Positions 1 through 12,574 of a stretch of DNA of 64,000 nt are shown here, piece after piece. Within the stretch, counting starts at the first letter, position 1. Each line of letters begins with the position of its first letter. This stretch comes from Axinella damicornis (Eukaryota; Porifera; Demospongiae; Axinellida; Axinellidae). A model generated the notes under the pieces. The model was not told where the DNA came from. It saw only the letters and a list, made by a program, of their open reading frames with translations, and ran no database searches. Location: contig OZ007505.1 in NCBI GenBank assembly GCA_963931865.1, positions 2,233,244-2,297,243 of the forward strand. The letters run 5' to 3'. The translations under genes and the position numbers were made by a program.

Positions 1-50
1 AGACATTCCTTACTTTAAGTAACAAATTTACTCGAACACAATGTGCGTAC

Positions 51-3000
51 ATTGCACAGTGCTGCCACAACTTGTGGGTTTGTGGTGGGGATGATAAGGA
101 AGTAGATATCCACATACTGGATAACTGCCCCACAACCAATCAGGTAGTTCAAGTTGTGGCTACTCAGACGAACCAGCCTGGGAAGAGTGGAGAGAAAATT
201 CATGTGAGTAGCGCTGTCCATGTTCTGCTTACTTCTCACCACATTGCTTGAAGCTTAAATGATACTAGTTACTCATGCCATCTCCATAAAGGTGTGATAG
301 AATCAATTATGTTTACGAACATACTTCCTGTTCCTGAAGGCGAAGTTGAATACAAGGCACACCACTGCAAAGACAATGCCTGCAGTAGCCAGGATGGAGA
401 AGATGACGGTGACGGGGATGGCCACTGACACCTCCTGCTCCAAAGGAATGCCGTCATATGGAATGAGACCTCCTAAGGGTCACCAAAGGAAGAGTGGTAA
501 TGACCATTGTTACAATTTCCCTTTATATATGGAGCACAGTCACATCAGATGACAGTGCATGGCTCTCCAACTCTCACAATAGCTTACCCGGCCATGAGTT
601 CTCCTCTTCTCCTGGAAGAAAGTCTATCCGCTCATCCTGAGTAACAACACCTATCTTTACTAATCCAAGTCCTTCCTCTGTGTAGATAATCATGTGATCA
701 GGCGAATGGTTTTACTAGAACTGTTAAGCAATTGCTTACCATGACATCTGTACTGATGAACCTTCAAACCGTTTAATTCTCTTATCCCAATAGAGTCAAA
801 GGACACAGGACCCTGCAAAATGGATGAGTTTAAGTAAAGGCTCTATGAATGCACCCTATATAGCTCACCAGTACCACCAACATGCAGCTAGCAGAGACAC
901 AGGAAGAGATCCCCCCCCCCCCCCCCCCCCCCCCCTCCCCCCCCCCCCCCCCCCCCCCACTCACAGTGATGCCACTGAAATTGGTCTCTTTCACATGGCG
1001 GAAGATCACGTCCAGAAGTGCACTGTTATCGTAAGAGAACTGCTCCAGGGGGAATGTATCATTGCACTGAAGACCAGCAGCCTCCCACACCTCAGCATTC
1101 AAAGTTGAGTTCTCCTCAAGCTCTAAAGAACAATATGCAGTTTGGTAATGCAGTTGGCCCTACCTCTATAATGTATATTGCTAGATATAAAGCGTTCTGA
1201 GACAACAATAATTTATGATATCCCAAACATGCATGGTTGCCAGCCAACCACTCCAAATGGTCACACTCTGTCTATAATAGTCCTTTAGTGCAGTTTCATA
1301 CGTACCACAGTAGTTGCTGGAACTTCAACAGTTCACTAGTATAATGTTGAGCAACATCATGGATGCTACACGCTAGCACTAAAGTGGTGAGAAAATGGTA
1401 GTCCTGTTATGTAGTGAAGGAAATGTTTGGGCTTATAACCTTGGCAACAGCTTGGATGTAGTTGTATAGGTTTGCGAATTGTGCGTATCAGACCAGGTAA
1501 GTTGATCCTGGATGACAAATCTTTGAACCAAGTTGACAGCTACTTGGACAGCGTACAATACTATAGGTTGGCCTTCTACCAACTTTCCTAAACTAGGATT
1601 CACACTCAACTAGCCCATCATCACATCATTTCAGTAAGCTACGTGATCTTCTAACTCTTTAAGGAAGATTCTTCAAAGTTCCCCATGACCATATCAAAGT
1701 GCCGCTTTCACATAATAAGGGACACACCCCTGTTGTTGATTGTGGTTGCTGCCATGGGAAAGTCCATGAGTCCCATCATGGTCAGATGATTAATTAATTA
1801 TTCATGAGTCGGAATTGAACCGATCAGTGATTCAAGAGCATCCTCCACCTTAACATGCACCCACAAAGCCTAGTATACAATGTCTATGCTGTACTGGCCT
1901 GAATCATTGACATGGTCAAAACAGGATCTGGTAAGAATTCTGGTTGTCTGGTGAGTCAACACTAATAATTCGCTTATGTACTGTTCAGGGCAGTTGGATA
2001 ATGCATACACAGACAGTCTTACCATTGATAGTCCTATTGAGTGCAAAGGCCAAGGTCCATGTGGCATCATAGCAGTGCTGTGCATACAAATTTGTTCTGT
2101 TCTTGTCCAAATCAAAAATGGAGGAATCCCTGTGGTCACTGTAGGTAGCGTTATACTCATAGCCATTCTGAGAAAGAAAAGAGTTGGTGTTATATAACTC
2201 ATTGCATGGAAGTTTCTTAGTAGTTTGAGCAGGAACACTTACGAGCATGCAAGATTATCCGTCATGACTTGTGTATTTGCAAGCATAATTGTATTTCTCA
2301 TTTGGGTAATCATTTGTGCAAGCAGAATGAGACTGTCAATACACGGCACAGTGCCATGAGCAGCAAAGTATACGTACTCATGAAATATCCATCAACTCAC
2401 AATGCCTGCATCACTGGTAGCATTGAAATCTGTAAGGAATTCATCTTGTGTTGTAGCCAGTGTGTACGATAGAACACTCCTGAGTTGTGCCCGGGTGCAC
2501 CCATCCTCTCCATCCTCCCCCTCCCACCACCCATCCATATACCAGCCGTACGTGAGAAACATGTAGCGGGGGTAGCGCTTGCCCAAATGGTATGCCTTTG
2601 TATGTGTGTGCAGGGGAATCGGTGTAGCATGATCAGTGTGAGAGTGTTATTTGTAGGGGAATGTGTGTACACGTGTGTGAGTTAAGCAGTACCTAACAGC
2701 TACAGCCAAGGTATGGTAGACTCAATGCTGTGCAGTTTTATCTTGGCAACAGAGTGACAGGACACAAAATATAGCTACATTTAGCTATCTCTGCACTCTA
2801 CACCATAGGCTCTGCAGGTCTCACAAAGACAGAGTGAAGTGGTCTGGAAGTCATTTCACTCATAAACGTTTCGCACTCTGCACTCTGCACTATGTTTTAA
2901 TATAACTCGATCCCCAGTAATATACTCAGACTATGCAGATATGCATTGAGCTGATATAATTGTCTCTGTGAGTTGGAGGTGGTATGAGTCAAGTTTAACT

Positions 3001-6000
3001 TCACTCCAAAGTGGCATTGGAACTAAGGGGCAACATGGGCCCCTAACCCTGAGAATTTCCGCACGCAAGAAAAGGAAAGGTGCGAGACCAGATGGTCCAG
3101 AGATGGATAGATATATACATGATGTTAGTGTGTGACCTTCAATGTAGCAAGATGCTAGAAGAGTTGGTTCTTTACAGCTGAAAAAAGATCTCAAAATCTT
3201 TTTTGGTGCTTCGCAAGGATGAATCAGCCTGTGGCCCCAGCCCCCCCCCCCTCAATTCAACCACTGCTTCTTACACCATGTTCCATTAGTTTCATCTATC
3301 TCACTCTCCAATTGAAATCTCCAGCCTCCTCCATCCCTTCAGTGTGCATAGAGTAATAAACTCTTTTTCTTCTCCAAAGTGTGTTATTGTTAAGTACTAA
3401 GTGAAGCTCAAGTTGAGTTAGGCCTGGAATGGGGTTAAAGCATCCATGAACTCTACTGGAATGGGGTTAAAGCATCCATGAACTCTACTGGAATGGGGTT
3501 AAAGCATCCATGAACTCTAATTCGGTTGCTACCAAAACCTTGAAGGTTACAATTAAGAGTACACTGTGAGGATGGGGATCAATCACATAAGTACCTTGCA
3601 TAAGAGTCGCCGGGCATGTCCAGAATATGTGGCAATAACAAAAATTCTTGCTTGAGGACTCTGTATTTGAGAGCATGGGTGTGGATGTAGATATCACTGT
3701 AAGTATGACACAAGGTCTACAGAGGAATTCGAGATTGCATGATGCAGAGGCTGAACGCAGAAATGTGCTTACAAATGGCTCTTGGCCCAGCCCTTCAATG
3801 CCATCTTCTGTGTTGAATGCATTCTGTGTAAAGGAGATTTCTGCTTCCGTCAATAAGGTTTTCAGTCTGTCCATTGTCTATGGATTTGTGTGTGCATGCA
3901 TGAGTGTAGCTATGACTTCAATTTTCAAATGCTACAGCACTTGACGATAATAACAGCATAACGTTTAATAAATTGTGAAGTTTATCTTTGCCTAACTTTG
4001 CATAATTGACTGACAAATACAAGAATTTGTAGTGTAAAGTGCGTACTTGTACCTGGTACACATAACACATTGAGAGTATTGTGTGGCACCTTCGGAAGCC
4101 AGTGTGAATGTGAACTTGTTACACATGCACACACACTTCAAGTAGCACATGAAGATTGTCATGCAGATGTGTTGTACAACTTTTACAGCACCATCAAAGG
4201 AGAAACACAGGTACAAGCAAGCCCTACATGTTGTACTTCTAGCTGTGTACATACATAAATATCAAGCGAAACATGAGGAATGTGTGTTAAGGTAGTGAGG
4301 CAAGACATGTTGGAACAAGAATGCAATGCTGGCACTCCAAATAAAATTGTTTTTTTATGACTTGTCGTGAGATCCACAGTAGCACCACCACTACATCTAT
4401 GACTTAATTACCAATCGCTTACTGGTTGTAGCTGCAACATTCCTATCTTAATTTGTGTTCATGATAAGGGGAAGATTTCTTGCATGGCACATTTAGCAGT
4501 TAGGCTTACCACAGTGAACAGGTTCTCATTCTGCTCAATGAAGGCCACCTTTCTCCACCCAAACTGCTTGATAATGCTGTAGAATCCTAGGGCAATGTAA
4601 TCCTCTGTGTTTAACATTTGAAGGTAGTAACGGAACCGCTGGCGGTTAGCTAGCTCAGAGGAGGAGGAGACACAGGAAATCTGGAGGGTTGGGGGGGGGG
4701 GGGGGGGAGGGGGAAGGAGTGTGAAGTGGAAATTAATTCTCCAATGATGCAGCACACAACCTTAATTCACCACCAAAGAGTTGTGAAATTCAGGCTAGCT
4801 ACCTGTGTGATGTTGTAGAAGTGCGAAATCTCAGCAGTGGGTTCCGTGGCAACCGAACATCCCGAGCCAATCCAACTGATCTTGACTGGGTCTTGGACAA
4901 TCTGCTTGAAGAATGCCTCCAGAGCCACTTTCCTGTTACACTGCAGAGATTTGGTGAGTACATTGAAGCCTCCACTATAGCTAGTTGCATGTAGCAGAGT
5001 TGTGGAAACTTGTTGGAACAAGTGGACTTTGTGGAAACGGAAAACGGAAACAGAAAATGGAAACACGGAATAAAATTCACCTATGGTACTATAGGGCATC
5101 TTTATTCACTGGACTGGTGGACTGGACTGGCCCAAAATTCCGTAAAATGCCTTATTCAGTGAAGAACAGAAGCTAAACATTCACTAAAAGTTGCTTGCAT
5201 AGCCTGCTGTCATGTTTTTCCTCGAGTCAGTAGAGGTCAAAGGTCACATGCATATTTAATGAAAAGATTAGAAGAGCATCTACTGCAGAAACCAACCTCC
5301 AGCACTTTGCTGAAGCATAGATAATAATCCATGACTATGGCTGAAGCTAATTGTTGAAGCTCAATTTCACCCTTGACCAAACGTAGCTATATATGGCAAG
5401 TAGGAGGGTTATGAGTATCTATGGAGGTTTGGAGAATATACACACAATGTGTCTTCCCAAAAACTATACTTGACACAACAACCTAAGAGGAAGCAGGAGC
5501 GCATGAGCCGCCGAAGGCGGCGAAGGAGCGTTGAACTCCCAATGCCCGCCCTAGGACATGTTGTATTACCTCACACCTCCAAAATTAAACTTTATACGGC
5601 AAGAGGCCACTACGTACGCAGTTGTGAACGGTTGCGTGTAAAACGCGGAACGTGGAATGGAATGGAACGTGGAATGGAACGTGGAATGGAACGTGGAACG
5701 GATGTAAAATGTCCTAATAAGCCTAACTAGACGAATGCAGAACATTGTGGGGCGAGCCTGAGCGAGTACAGTTGTCGAATGTGCATGGAGCAGTTGCATG
5801 AGCATGTGTTCCTAGCTACATGGCAGATGCATGTGCATGACTGTCAGTGCATGTCATCTGAATGTGACGGAGAGCATAGCACGACTTAAGGACACAGAAG
5901 TTATGACACTAAAAGTACACCCATGCACTTCACAGCAACTGCGAATCAGGTTAGCCGAGGCAGTCTGGTAGGTAGGTCCAGGAGAGATCTCTGTCTTTGT

Positions 6001-9000
6001 TGTCGCCACCAGAGGGCGACTCTCTCATTCTCTGCTGATGCCAGATCCGTGTCTTGACTGCATGTCACAGTGAGGTAAGTGTTACCGAGCGCAGGCCAGT
6101 CAAGTTCCCATCCTCTGGCAATAGCTGAAGCAGCAGTCTAACACACCGTGATGGTTTATAGCTATTAAAGCCTGCATGCATGCTAGCTAGCTAGCTAGCT
6201 AATGCACACCATGATGTGCTCTGCATGCACAGGACATGAGATCGCTTGAAGCACTCTCCCTGTCTTCATGAAATGCTTTATATAGCCCCTCACCGCGCGC
6301 TATAGTCTCCATCCTTGTTGAGGTAGACCGTTCATGGTTCGTGTCTATGGTCGTTGACGTTGCAACGTTTGTGGTTTGAATTAACGCATGACGCAATGAC
6401 ACGCAAAATACGAGCAGGAAGTGATTTACGGCACGACGTACAATAGATATATATACAAGTAATAAAAAACATTTAAAATGTAACAGGATGTAGGGATACC
6501 AGAACTGCAAAAAGTAAGGAAACAAGGTAGGGATGATCACACAAAACAGTGAAGTATACAACCCCCTACAGAAATCTTTTCCCATAATACGTGTATAATG
6601 AAAAAAGATATGTAGGGGGATTGTATACTTCACTGTTTTGTGTGATCATCCCTACCTTGTTTCCTTACTTTTTGCAGTTCTGGTATCCCTACATCCTGTT
6701 ACATTTTAAATGTTTTTTATTACTTGTTTATGTCATTTTTTAGCAGCAGGCGCATGCATACTGGACTCTGGCATTTACACTGCCAGCAATGGCTGAAGAA
6801 TCAGACCCAAGCATCTCAAAAGCCAACCCTTTTCTGGATGGATACTAAGCCAGTGCTCCCTGAGCTGAAGACCATAGCTAAGTATAGTGTAGCTAAAATA
6901 GCTATACCAGATAGTAGTAGCGACACATTGTTGAGTCTTTAGATAGGCATTCACCCCTCTCACAGAACACAGTCTAGTATATTATATAGCACAGAGAATT
7001 TACCTCAGTCTAGTTACGGCAACACAACAGCGCAAGTCACTTCTAATTCAGCGATCTTGAATAATAATTACGTATCGTTGCTAAGTGATCGTTTAAGTGC
7101 GCATGCGTACAAACATGAAAATGGCGTGACAAATGAAGCCATAGTTATTGAGTGGGCAGCTGTAGCCGCCTGGTGAAGACTTGGAGGTTGCCAAAAAGCG
7201 ATGGGCTGGTGCACTGCTCGGTGTAAAGTGCTGCTGTTTCGTGCGAAAACCATCATGAGGGATTGAGGCGACGTTGAGCTAGCCCGTCTGAAAGAAAGAA
7301 AGAAGAAAGAAAAACAATTTGCCCGTTTTGCGAGTACCTGGTGCGGTACTTTCGCGACGGTTTTTCGCGACGCGAGAAGTCTTGTTGGTCATGAAAACAC
7401 TCGAAGATGAACGGTATGTGGTTATAAAGGCTTATAAGTGTACCGTTTCTGAGATTTGGAGAGATTCTTTTGTATTAGCATATATTGCGTGTACGTCGTA
7501 TCCCTACATACAGAGTCTACCGACTCTGTGATATAAAGAAATAAATAAATAAATATATGGAAAATTCACAGCAAACTCGTCTATGTGGGGCTCGCTCAGG
7601 CTCGCCCCAATAAGCGTGTTAATTAAGGTGGGCGTTAATTGGGGCTGGCGCGAGCAAGCCTGCGCATGCAGTAGTCGGCATAGACGGTGAAAGAGTCGAG
7701 TCAAGGGAGATGGTGGCTGATGACAATCGTCGCGCGAGTGACAACCTGGCCGGCTACGCGAGACTACCTGTCACTACAGGTTGTTATGCCCTGGGCCGGC
7801 CTGGATGGAGAATGTCATGAATGTTAACATGCAGTTGACCGATCAGCGAAGTGAAGCAGGGCTATTGTCTTCTGACGAATATTAAAGCGCGAGCAGGATC
7901 ACTAGTGTAAGCTGTATGAACGTGTACTGTGCTAGTGCTATAGACCTAGCTGTGCTGCTATGCTGGCCCGAAGACCGTAATTATAGCCCTGCTTCACTCG
8001 GATGGCATAGTCATGTCAGGCTAACATCTTGCTGTCTACTGTGAACTTCTCACATCCAGGGCATATAACCTGCCGGTAGTCTCGCGTGGCCAAGCGCCTA
8101 GACTGAGCTCTCTCTCGCGATATGATTGTCACCATGACTCGACTGTGCGAGACTTCACTCGCGCCAGCTCCAATTAACGCCCACCTTAATTAATACGCTT
8201 ATTGGACTCATTACGACATTTTACATCCGTTCCACGTTCCACGTTCCATTCCATGTTCCATTCCACGTTCCATTCCATTCCACGTTCCGCGTTTTACATG
8301 CAACCGTTGTGAACATTTGTGTGAAACCCAGCTAAGTAGGTGTGAAATACAAATTGGCCTTTGTGCAGCCATAGTTGTACTAGAGCTAGCTGACTTGCTC
8401 GGTACCGCAAAGGTCTTCCATATAAAGACTTTGGTATAAACCAAAAGGTGTGAGGTAATACAACTTGTCTTTACTAGTTCAACGCTCCTTCGCTGCCTTC
8501 GGCGGCTCATGCGCTCCTGGAGGAAGTCATTCGTTAACCATTCATAGCCATGCATCCATAACCACTTGTGGTGACCAATTCATAACTGGTACCATTCATC
8601 GTGACTGGCTGGCCACTGTAAAACTAATTGGTTGTTTTGAGACAGTTGGTATGTGAGGTTAAGGTAGGAAGCACGGCATCGGCGAAATCGCGCAATTTTG
8701 CTCATGAATAATTAATGAGATGACGTCACTCGCATACGGTTATATAGAGTTATTCATCTGTTTACGTTTTCCCATGGCGGCAACCGGAATAAACAAGGGG
8801 GGCTTCTCTCTTTGATGCGGCTAGCGGCCCTTTCAAGTTTCAAATCGGTACTCTGATGTGGCCGTGCGGTACTTTGAAGATTTGTTTGAACACTTTTTTT
8901 ATTTTTATTTTTATTTTTTTAAGTAAAGAGCTATTCTGGCTTATTGAATGTAGCGATGGGCTATCTGAGTGTGAATAGCTAGGTGGAGTGAGCAGGAATG

Positions 9001-12000
9001 TTTGTGGGTCTGCTGAAGTGGCCGAAGAACAGCCTGGAAAGTGAACAGCCTCCGACAGCTCCCTGGCCAAGGTACTCTAGAGAGTTGACCTTTCGGCATT
9101 ACAGGCCCCGCCCATTTTCGTGTTAGGGCAAATTTGGCTGGTTTGGTAGCTGGACTGGGCTGGTGAGAGGCAGTAGATGTGTGGCCAAAACTCTGTAACC
9201 GAGAGGTGAACGTGGAAAAGCATCCCTAGTTTTGCAGGGGGTAGGTTGACCTTTTGAAGAGTGCCCTTGGCTTGAGTCGGTTTTAGTTGGTGTGCGTGGA
9301 ATTTTTTTTGAAAGCCTAGGGTAGCCAAACCTCTGTTTTTGAGGGTGGCAGTGAGTTTTGGGCTGTAGCCTGCAAGTGAGGAGAGCAGGTGGTAAATCCA
9401 TCCGTAGTTTTTGGGCCTGTTTTGTGTGTGTATTGATGATGGGGTCAGAGTGTGGGTGGGGCCTTGGAGAGGGTCCAAATTTTCAGTTTCGTAGAGGGCC
9501 TTAAAATTGAGTTTTAGGGCATTTTCAAGCAGAGGGAGCAGTTTGATGCAAAGTATTGCTGAAACTTGTGTACGCTTTGATGCTGCCCATTTATCCATCA
9601 ACTTGGTTTCGGAGATCGCGGTACCCATGTTTACTACCTTAAGACAGGCAACTAGCCCAGATCTACAATCTCGGGAACTTCCGCAAGGTCACTAGCTATG
9701 GAAACAATTACGTTGATGTAATTATAATTCAGTTACCCTTTGCAAGCTGCATACATCATTATTTGTATCCCAACTGTGTAGGCGTTCAAAGGTGCTGCAC
9801 GTGGTTTATACAAGATATTCCCCAGCTGCCTGGGGGTTTATCTAGATAAACCCCAAGCCATGCAAATGCAACAGCTCAGTAGCTGTCAATCAAAACAAGC
9901 CATTAGCAGTTCTAGGGATACAAGCCATTTAGACCACCACTTGTAGGTGTTCATGGGAAACCACCCAGTCAGTATTCATAACCTTCCTCGGCTTCGCCTC
10001 GGGAAGGTTATGTATACTGACCTCGTGTATTTCCCACCTACAAGTGGTGGTCTAAATAATACTAATTTACATGCAGTCTTTGTCGCCCTGTCTATGCAAG
10101 TATGTTCACCACACTCCAGATACTGGCAGTGAGATAACTCCACCCACTCCCTTCATTTTATATTTTCGTGTTTACAAAACGTGTGCAGGTGTGTAATAAG
10201 GGTATTCAGCACTTCTCATATCCTCATTTCCAACCAATATCACAGAGTCGGTAGACTCTGTATGTAGGGATACGACGTACACGCAATATATGCTAATACA
10301 AAAGAATCTCTCCAAATCTCAGAAACGGTACACTTATAAGTCTTTATAACCACATACCGTTCATCTTCGAGTGTTTTCATGACCAACAAGACTCCTCGCG
10401 TCGCGAAAAACCGTCGCGAAAGTACCACACCAGGTACTCGCAAAACGGGCAAATTGTTTTTCTTTCTTCTTTCTTCTTCTTTCTTCAGACGGGCTAGCTC
10501 AGCGTTGCCTCAATCTCTCATGATGGTTTTCGCGCGAAACAGCAGCATTTCACACCGAGTAGTGCACCTGGCCGTCGCTTTTTCGCAACCTCTAAGTTTT
10601 CAACAGGCGGCTGCAGCTGCCCACTCAATAACTATGGCTTCTTTAGTCACGCCATTTTCTCGTTTGTACGCATGCGCGATCACTTAGCAACGAACGTAAT
10701 TATTACTCAAGATTGCTGAATTAGAAGTGTCTTGCGCCGTTGTGTTGACATAAATTTCGTACTTCATAAAACTGAGGTAAATTCTAAACTCTGGTTAATC
10801 TGCGTATAATTTATGTATGTTACTGCCTACTGTGTTCTGTGAGAGGGCTGAATGCCTATCTAAAGACTCAACAATATATAAATCTTGCTACTTCTGGTAG
10901 CTATAGCTAGCTAGCTAATAATATTATGGTCTTCAGGGTTCAGACAGGGATTACTGCCTTAGTATCCATCCAGAAAAGGGTTGACTTGGGTCTGATTCTT
11001 CAGCCAATGTGAATACCGGAGTCAATATTGTCCATATACCAAAGCAAGGGCTCCTACTACTTGTGAAGACACCGACTTTTGCTCTGTGATGGCAAATTGC
11101 ATGCGCTGCTGCTAAAAAAAAAGACATAAACAAGTAATAAAAAACATTTGAAAATGTAACAGGATGTAGGGATACCAGAACGGCAAAAAGTAAGGAAACA
11201 AGGCAGGGATGATCGCACAAAACAGTGAAGTATACAATCCCCTTACATATCTTTTTCATTATACACGTATAGAAAAAGATCTCTGTAGGGGGGTTGTATA
11301 CTTCACTGTTTTGTGCGATCATCCCTGCCTTGTTTCCTTACTTTTTGCCGTTCTGGTATCCCTACATCCTGTTACATTTTCAAATGTTTTTTATTACTTG
11401 TAGAATATGTGCTGAACCAAAGTGATGTATAGTTAACAACCACTCTATGATGTAATTGCTGCAATTCTATCATGATCTTGCTGTACTAATCCGCGTGCAG
11501 ATCTGTGTGCCATGCATGGGCTTACTCCTTTGCCTGTGCAGCTGTAGCTTAGCCAGGCATTGGAATTTGCCAATTTGTCTTGGGGCAACTGGGTCCCCCA
11601 GAAATATTACTCACTCATCTGACTATGAATAATAGAGCACTCTGCTATCCAAATTTAGTATACAGGGCCATTCATAAGCACTTTGGAGAATACTTGGACT
11701 GTACAACCATAGAAGAAGCAACGTTAACTGCACCTCTTCGCTATAATTTGTATACGTCTGAGCTGAACAATCAAGAGTCCTACGAGCATGACAAAGTAGT
11801 TATGTGCCCGTGTTAGTCTCCACTTCCCGACTTGCATGTAACAAACTGAGCAGTGTGGAATCTAAAAAAAGTACTGTCGAAACTCGCGGCACCATGCGTC
11901 ACAAACCTGTGAATCAGTCAGTGTGTAGTGCAACTGGTACCCAGGTAGGAGTGTTGGATCTCCATTGATTTGATCAAGAGCTGCCTGTACTCCAGGTATG

Positions 12001-12263
12001 GCTCCAGCACTGTTGAAATCCCCACTGGCAAAAGACATCATCAGACCAAAGTACAACGACTTGGGCGGCGGCCTTAACGCATCCCCGGACGTCGACGGAT
12101 CAGGGCCTCCCCCCGACGTCGACGGGTCAGAGCCTGGGTACACTTGCAGGTAGTATGGCCAGGGGGACGGTGGCGAGACTTTGGCCGACGGTTGTGCAAC
12201 AGCAGCCACCACTGAAAATGCAATTAATGCTGCAAGGCTTGGACGGGTTGTATCCAAGTTCAT
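51..12263 (-). CDS. GABA-B-like metabotropic receptor A (5' and central part; 3' end off window)
   Basis: Class C GPCR of the GABA-B receptor type. Twelve exons join in frame (minus, 5' to 3'): 12263-11907, 4940-4803, 4680-4510, 3877-3773, 3660-3595, 2595-2401, 2167-2023, 1122-965, 812-740, 677-588, 472-325, 177-51; about 591 codons. Exon 1 has a hydrophobic signal peptide (LAALIAFSVVAAVA), a Pro/Ser/Gly stretch, then the start of the periplasmic-binding-like ligand domain (SLYFGLMMSF, GVQAALDQIN). Family landmarks follow: IGSGCSVATEPTAEISHFYN, ANRQRFRYYLQ, YGWYMDGWWEGED and YDATWTLAFALN. TM1 is in exon 472-325 (IPVTVIFSILATAGIVFAVV) and TM2 in 177-51. Donors and acceptors are GT/AG and all phases agree. 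The acceptor of exon 4680-4510 follows a long C tract. A paralogue with identical exon phases lies at 15626-23830. Ligand identity cannot be read from sequence. Confidence 0.93.
908..959. repeat. Poly-C/G tract at a receptor A donor site
   Basis: About 50 nearly uninterrupted C on the plus strand, ending five bases before the splice donor of exon 1122-965 (minus gene). It is absent from the equivalent intron of receptor B. Confidence 0.95.
3426..3520. repeat. 32-bp tandem repeat, three copies
   Basis: The unit GGAATGGGGTTAAAGCATCC, followed by ATGAACTCTACT, is repeated three times in a receptor A intron. Confidence 0.9.
6455..6727. repeat. Long hairpin (fold-back) element, copy 1
   Basis: Near-perfect palindrome with arms of about 130 bases and a short centre around 6588-6602. 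It begins ACAAGTAATAAAAAAC and ends with its reverse complement. A second copy is at 11130-11401. Confidence 0.9.
9077..9628 (-). CDS. Unrecognised ORF within receptor A intron 1
   Basis: A 183-codon ATG ORF (starts MGTAISETKLMDKWAASKRT) on the sense strand of receptor A, inside its first intron. A second in-line ORF (9070-8840, starts MARELSEAVHFPG) follows almost immediately. The predicted protein is Lys/Leu/Pro-rich and has no motif I recognise. It lies between inverted-repeat elements, so a transposon-derived or spurious ORF is at least as likely as a gene. Confidence 0.2.
   Translation of the reverse strand: MGTAISETKLMDKWAASKRTQVSAILCIKLLPLLENALKLNFKALYETENLDPLQGPTHTLTPSSIHTQNRPKNYGWIYHLLSSLAGYSPKLTATLKNRGLATLGFQKKFHAHQLKPTQAKGTLQKVNLPPAKLGMLFHVHLSVTEFWPHIYCLSPAQSSYQTSQICPNTKMGGACNAERSTL
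9927..10058. repeat. Short palindromic element
   Basis: Inverted repeat with ends ATTTAGACCACCACTTGTAG and its complement. The centre is a GC-rich hairpin (CCTTCCTCGG ... CCTCGGGAAGG). It lies in receptor A intron 1. Confidence 0.8.
11130..11401. repeat. Long hairpin (fold-back) element, copy 2
   Basis: Same design and ends as the copy at 6455-6727, with a different centre. Where the two copies differ, both arms of this copy carry the same change. Confidence 0.9.
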
Positions 12264-12349
12264 TCTAGCACCGTATGCATGCGCGAGAGCTAATTAGTTA
12301 CGGCTAATGTGTATCAGAGAACGCGGTAGCGTTCTCTATTTAGGGATGG

Positions 12350-12574
12350 CTAAGGAAATTTCGAAATACCATACTGATGCACCAGCAGGAAAACGGCCAA
12401 AGAAGCTACTACCCCCCAAACCAAGCATGCAGACAGAATGATACTGCCTAGCAGTTCACAAAAACACTCGCAAACGTACCTGAGAGTACGCGGGAGTCGA
12501 GAAATAAGTCGCCGTAAAATTCCGATTTCGTCATCTTCTTTCTTCTTTCTTCTTTCTTTCTCATTGACTAGCAT
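12350..12574 (-). CDS. Small basic/membrane ORF or 5' leader exon upstream of receptor A
   Basis: A 74-codon ATG-started ORF ends 87 bases upstream of the receptor A start, on the same strand. It has a Lys/Glu/Arg-rich N-terminus (NEKERRKKKEDDE) and one hydrophobic segment (IILSACLVWGVVASLAVFLL). A consensus-like splice donor (CTCAG|gtacgt) falls inside it near 12478. It may therefore be a 5' untranslated exon of receptor A rather than a protein gene. No family was recognised. Confidence 0.25.
   Translation of the reverse strand: MLVNEKERRKKKEDDEIGILRRLISRLPRTLRYVCECFCELLGSIILSACLVWGVVASLAVFLLVHQYGISKFP

Larger units (their letters stand above)
5450..11401. mobile_element. Nest of inverted-repeat (MITE-like) elements in receptor A intron 1
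   Basis: Several inverted repeats are stacked here. (a) A ~1.1 kb element present twice in opposite orientation, ~6455-7543 and ~10241-11401, each ending in a long hairpin. (b) A GAACGTGGAATG-rich tandem with an adjoining GAGCGCATGAGCCGCC motif at ~5483-5722, repeated inverted at ~8213-8525. (c) Inverted arms at ~7600-7870 and ~7960-8213 that share AATTAACGCCCACC ends. No transposase ORF is visible. All of it lies between exons 1 and 2 of receptor A and would be spliced out. Confidence 0.8.

Noticed and set aside
830..1102. Glycine-rich (minus) or proline-rich (plus) protein across the homopolymer
   Set aside because: The homopolymer lies in the intron just after the donor of receptor A exon 1122-965.
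1795..1868. tRNA gene on the minus strand (box B-like GGTTCAATTCC)
   Set aside because: No acceptor-stem pairing or D-arm with a proper box A; at most a degenerate tRNA-like repeat.
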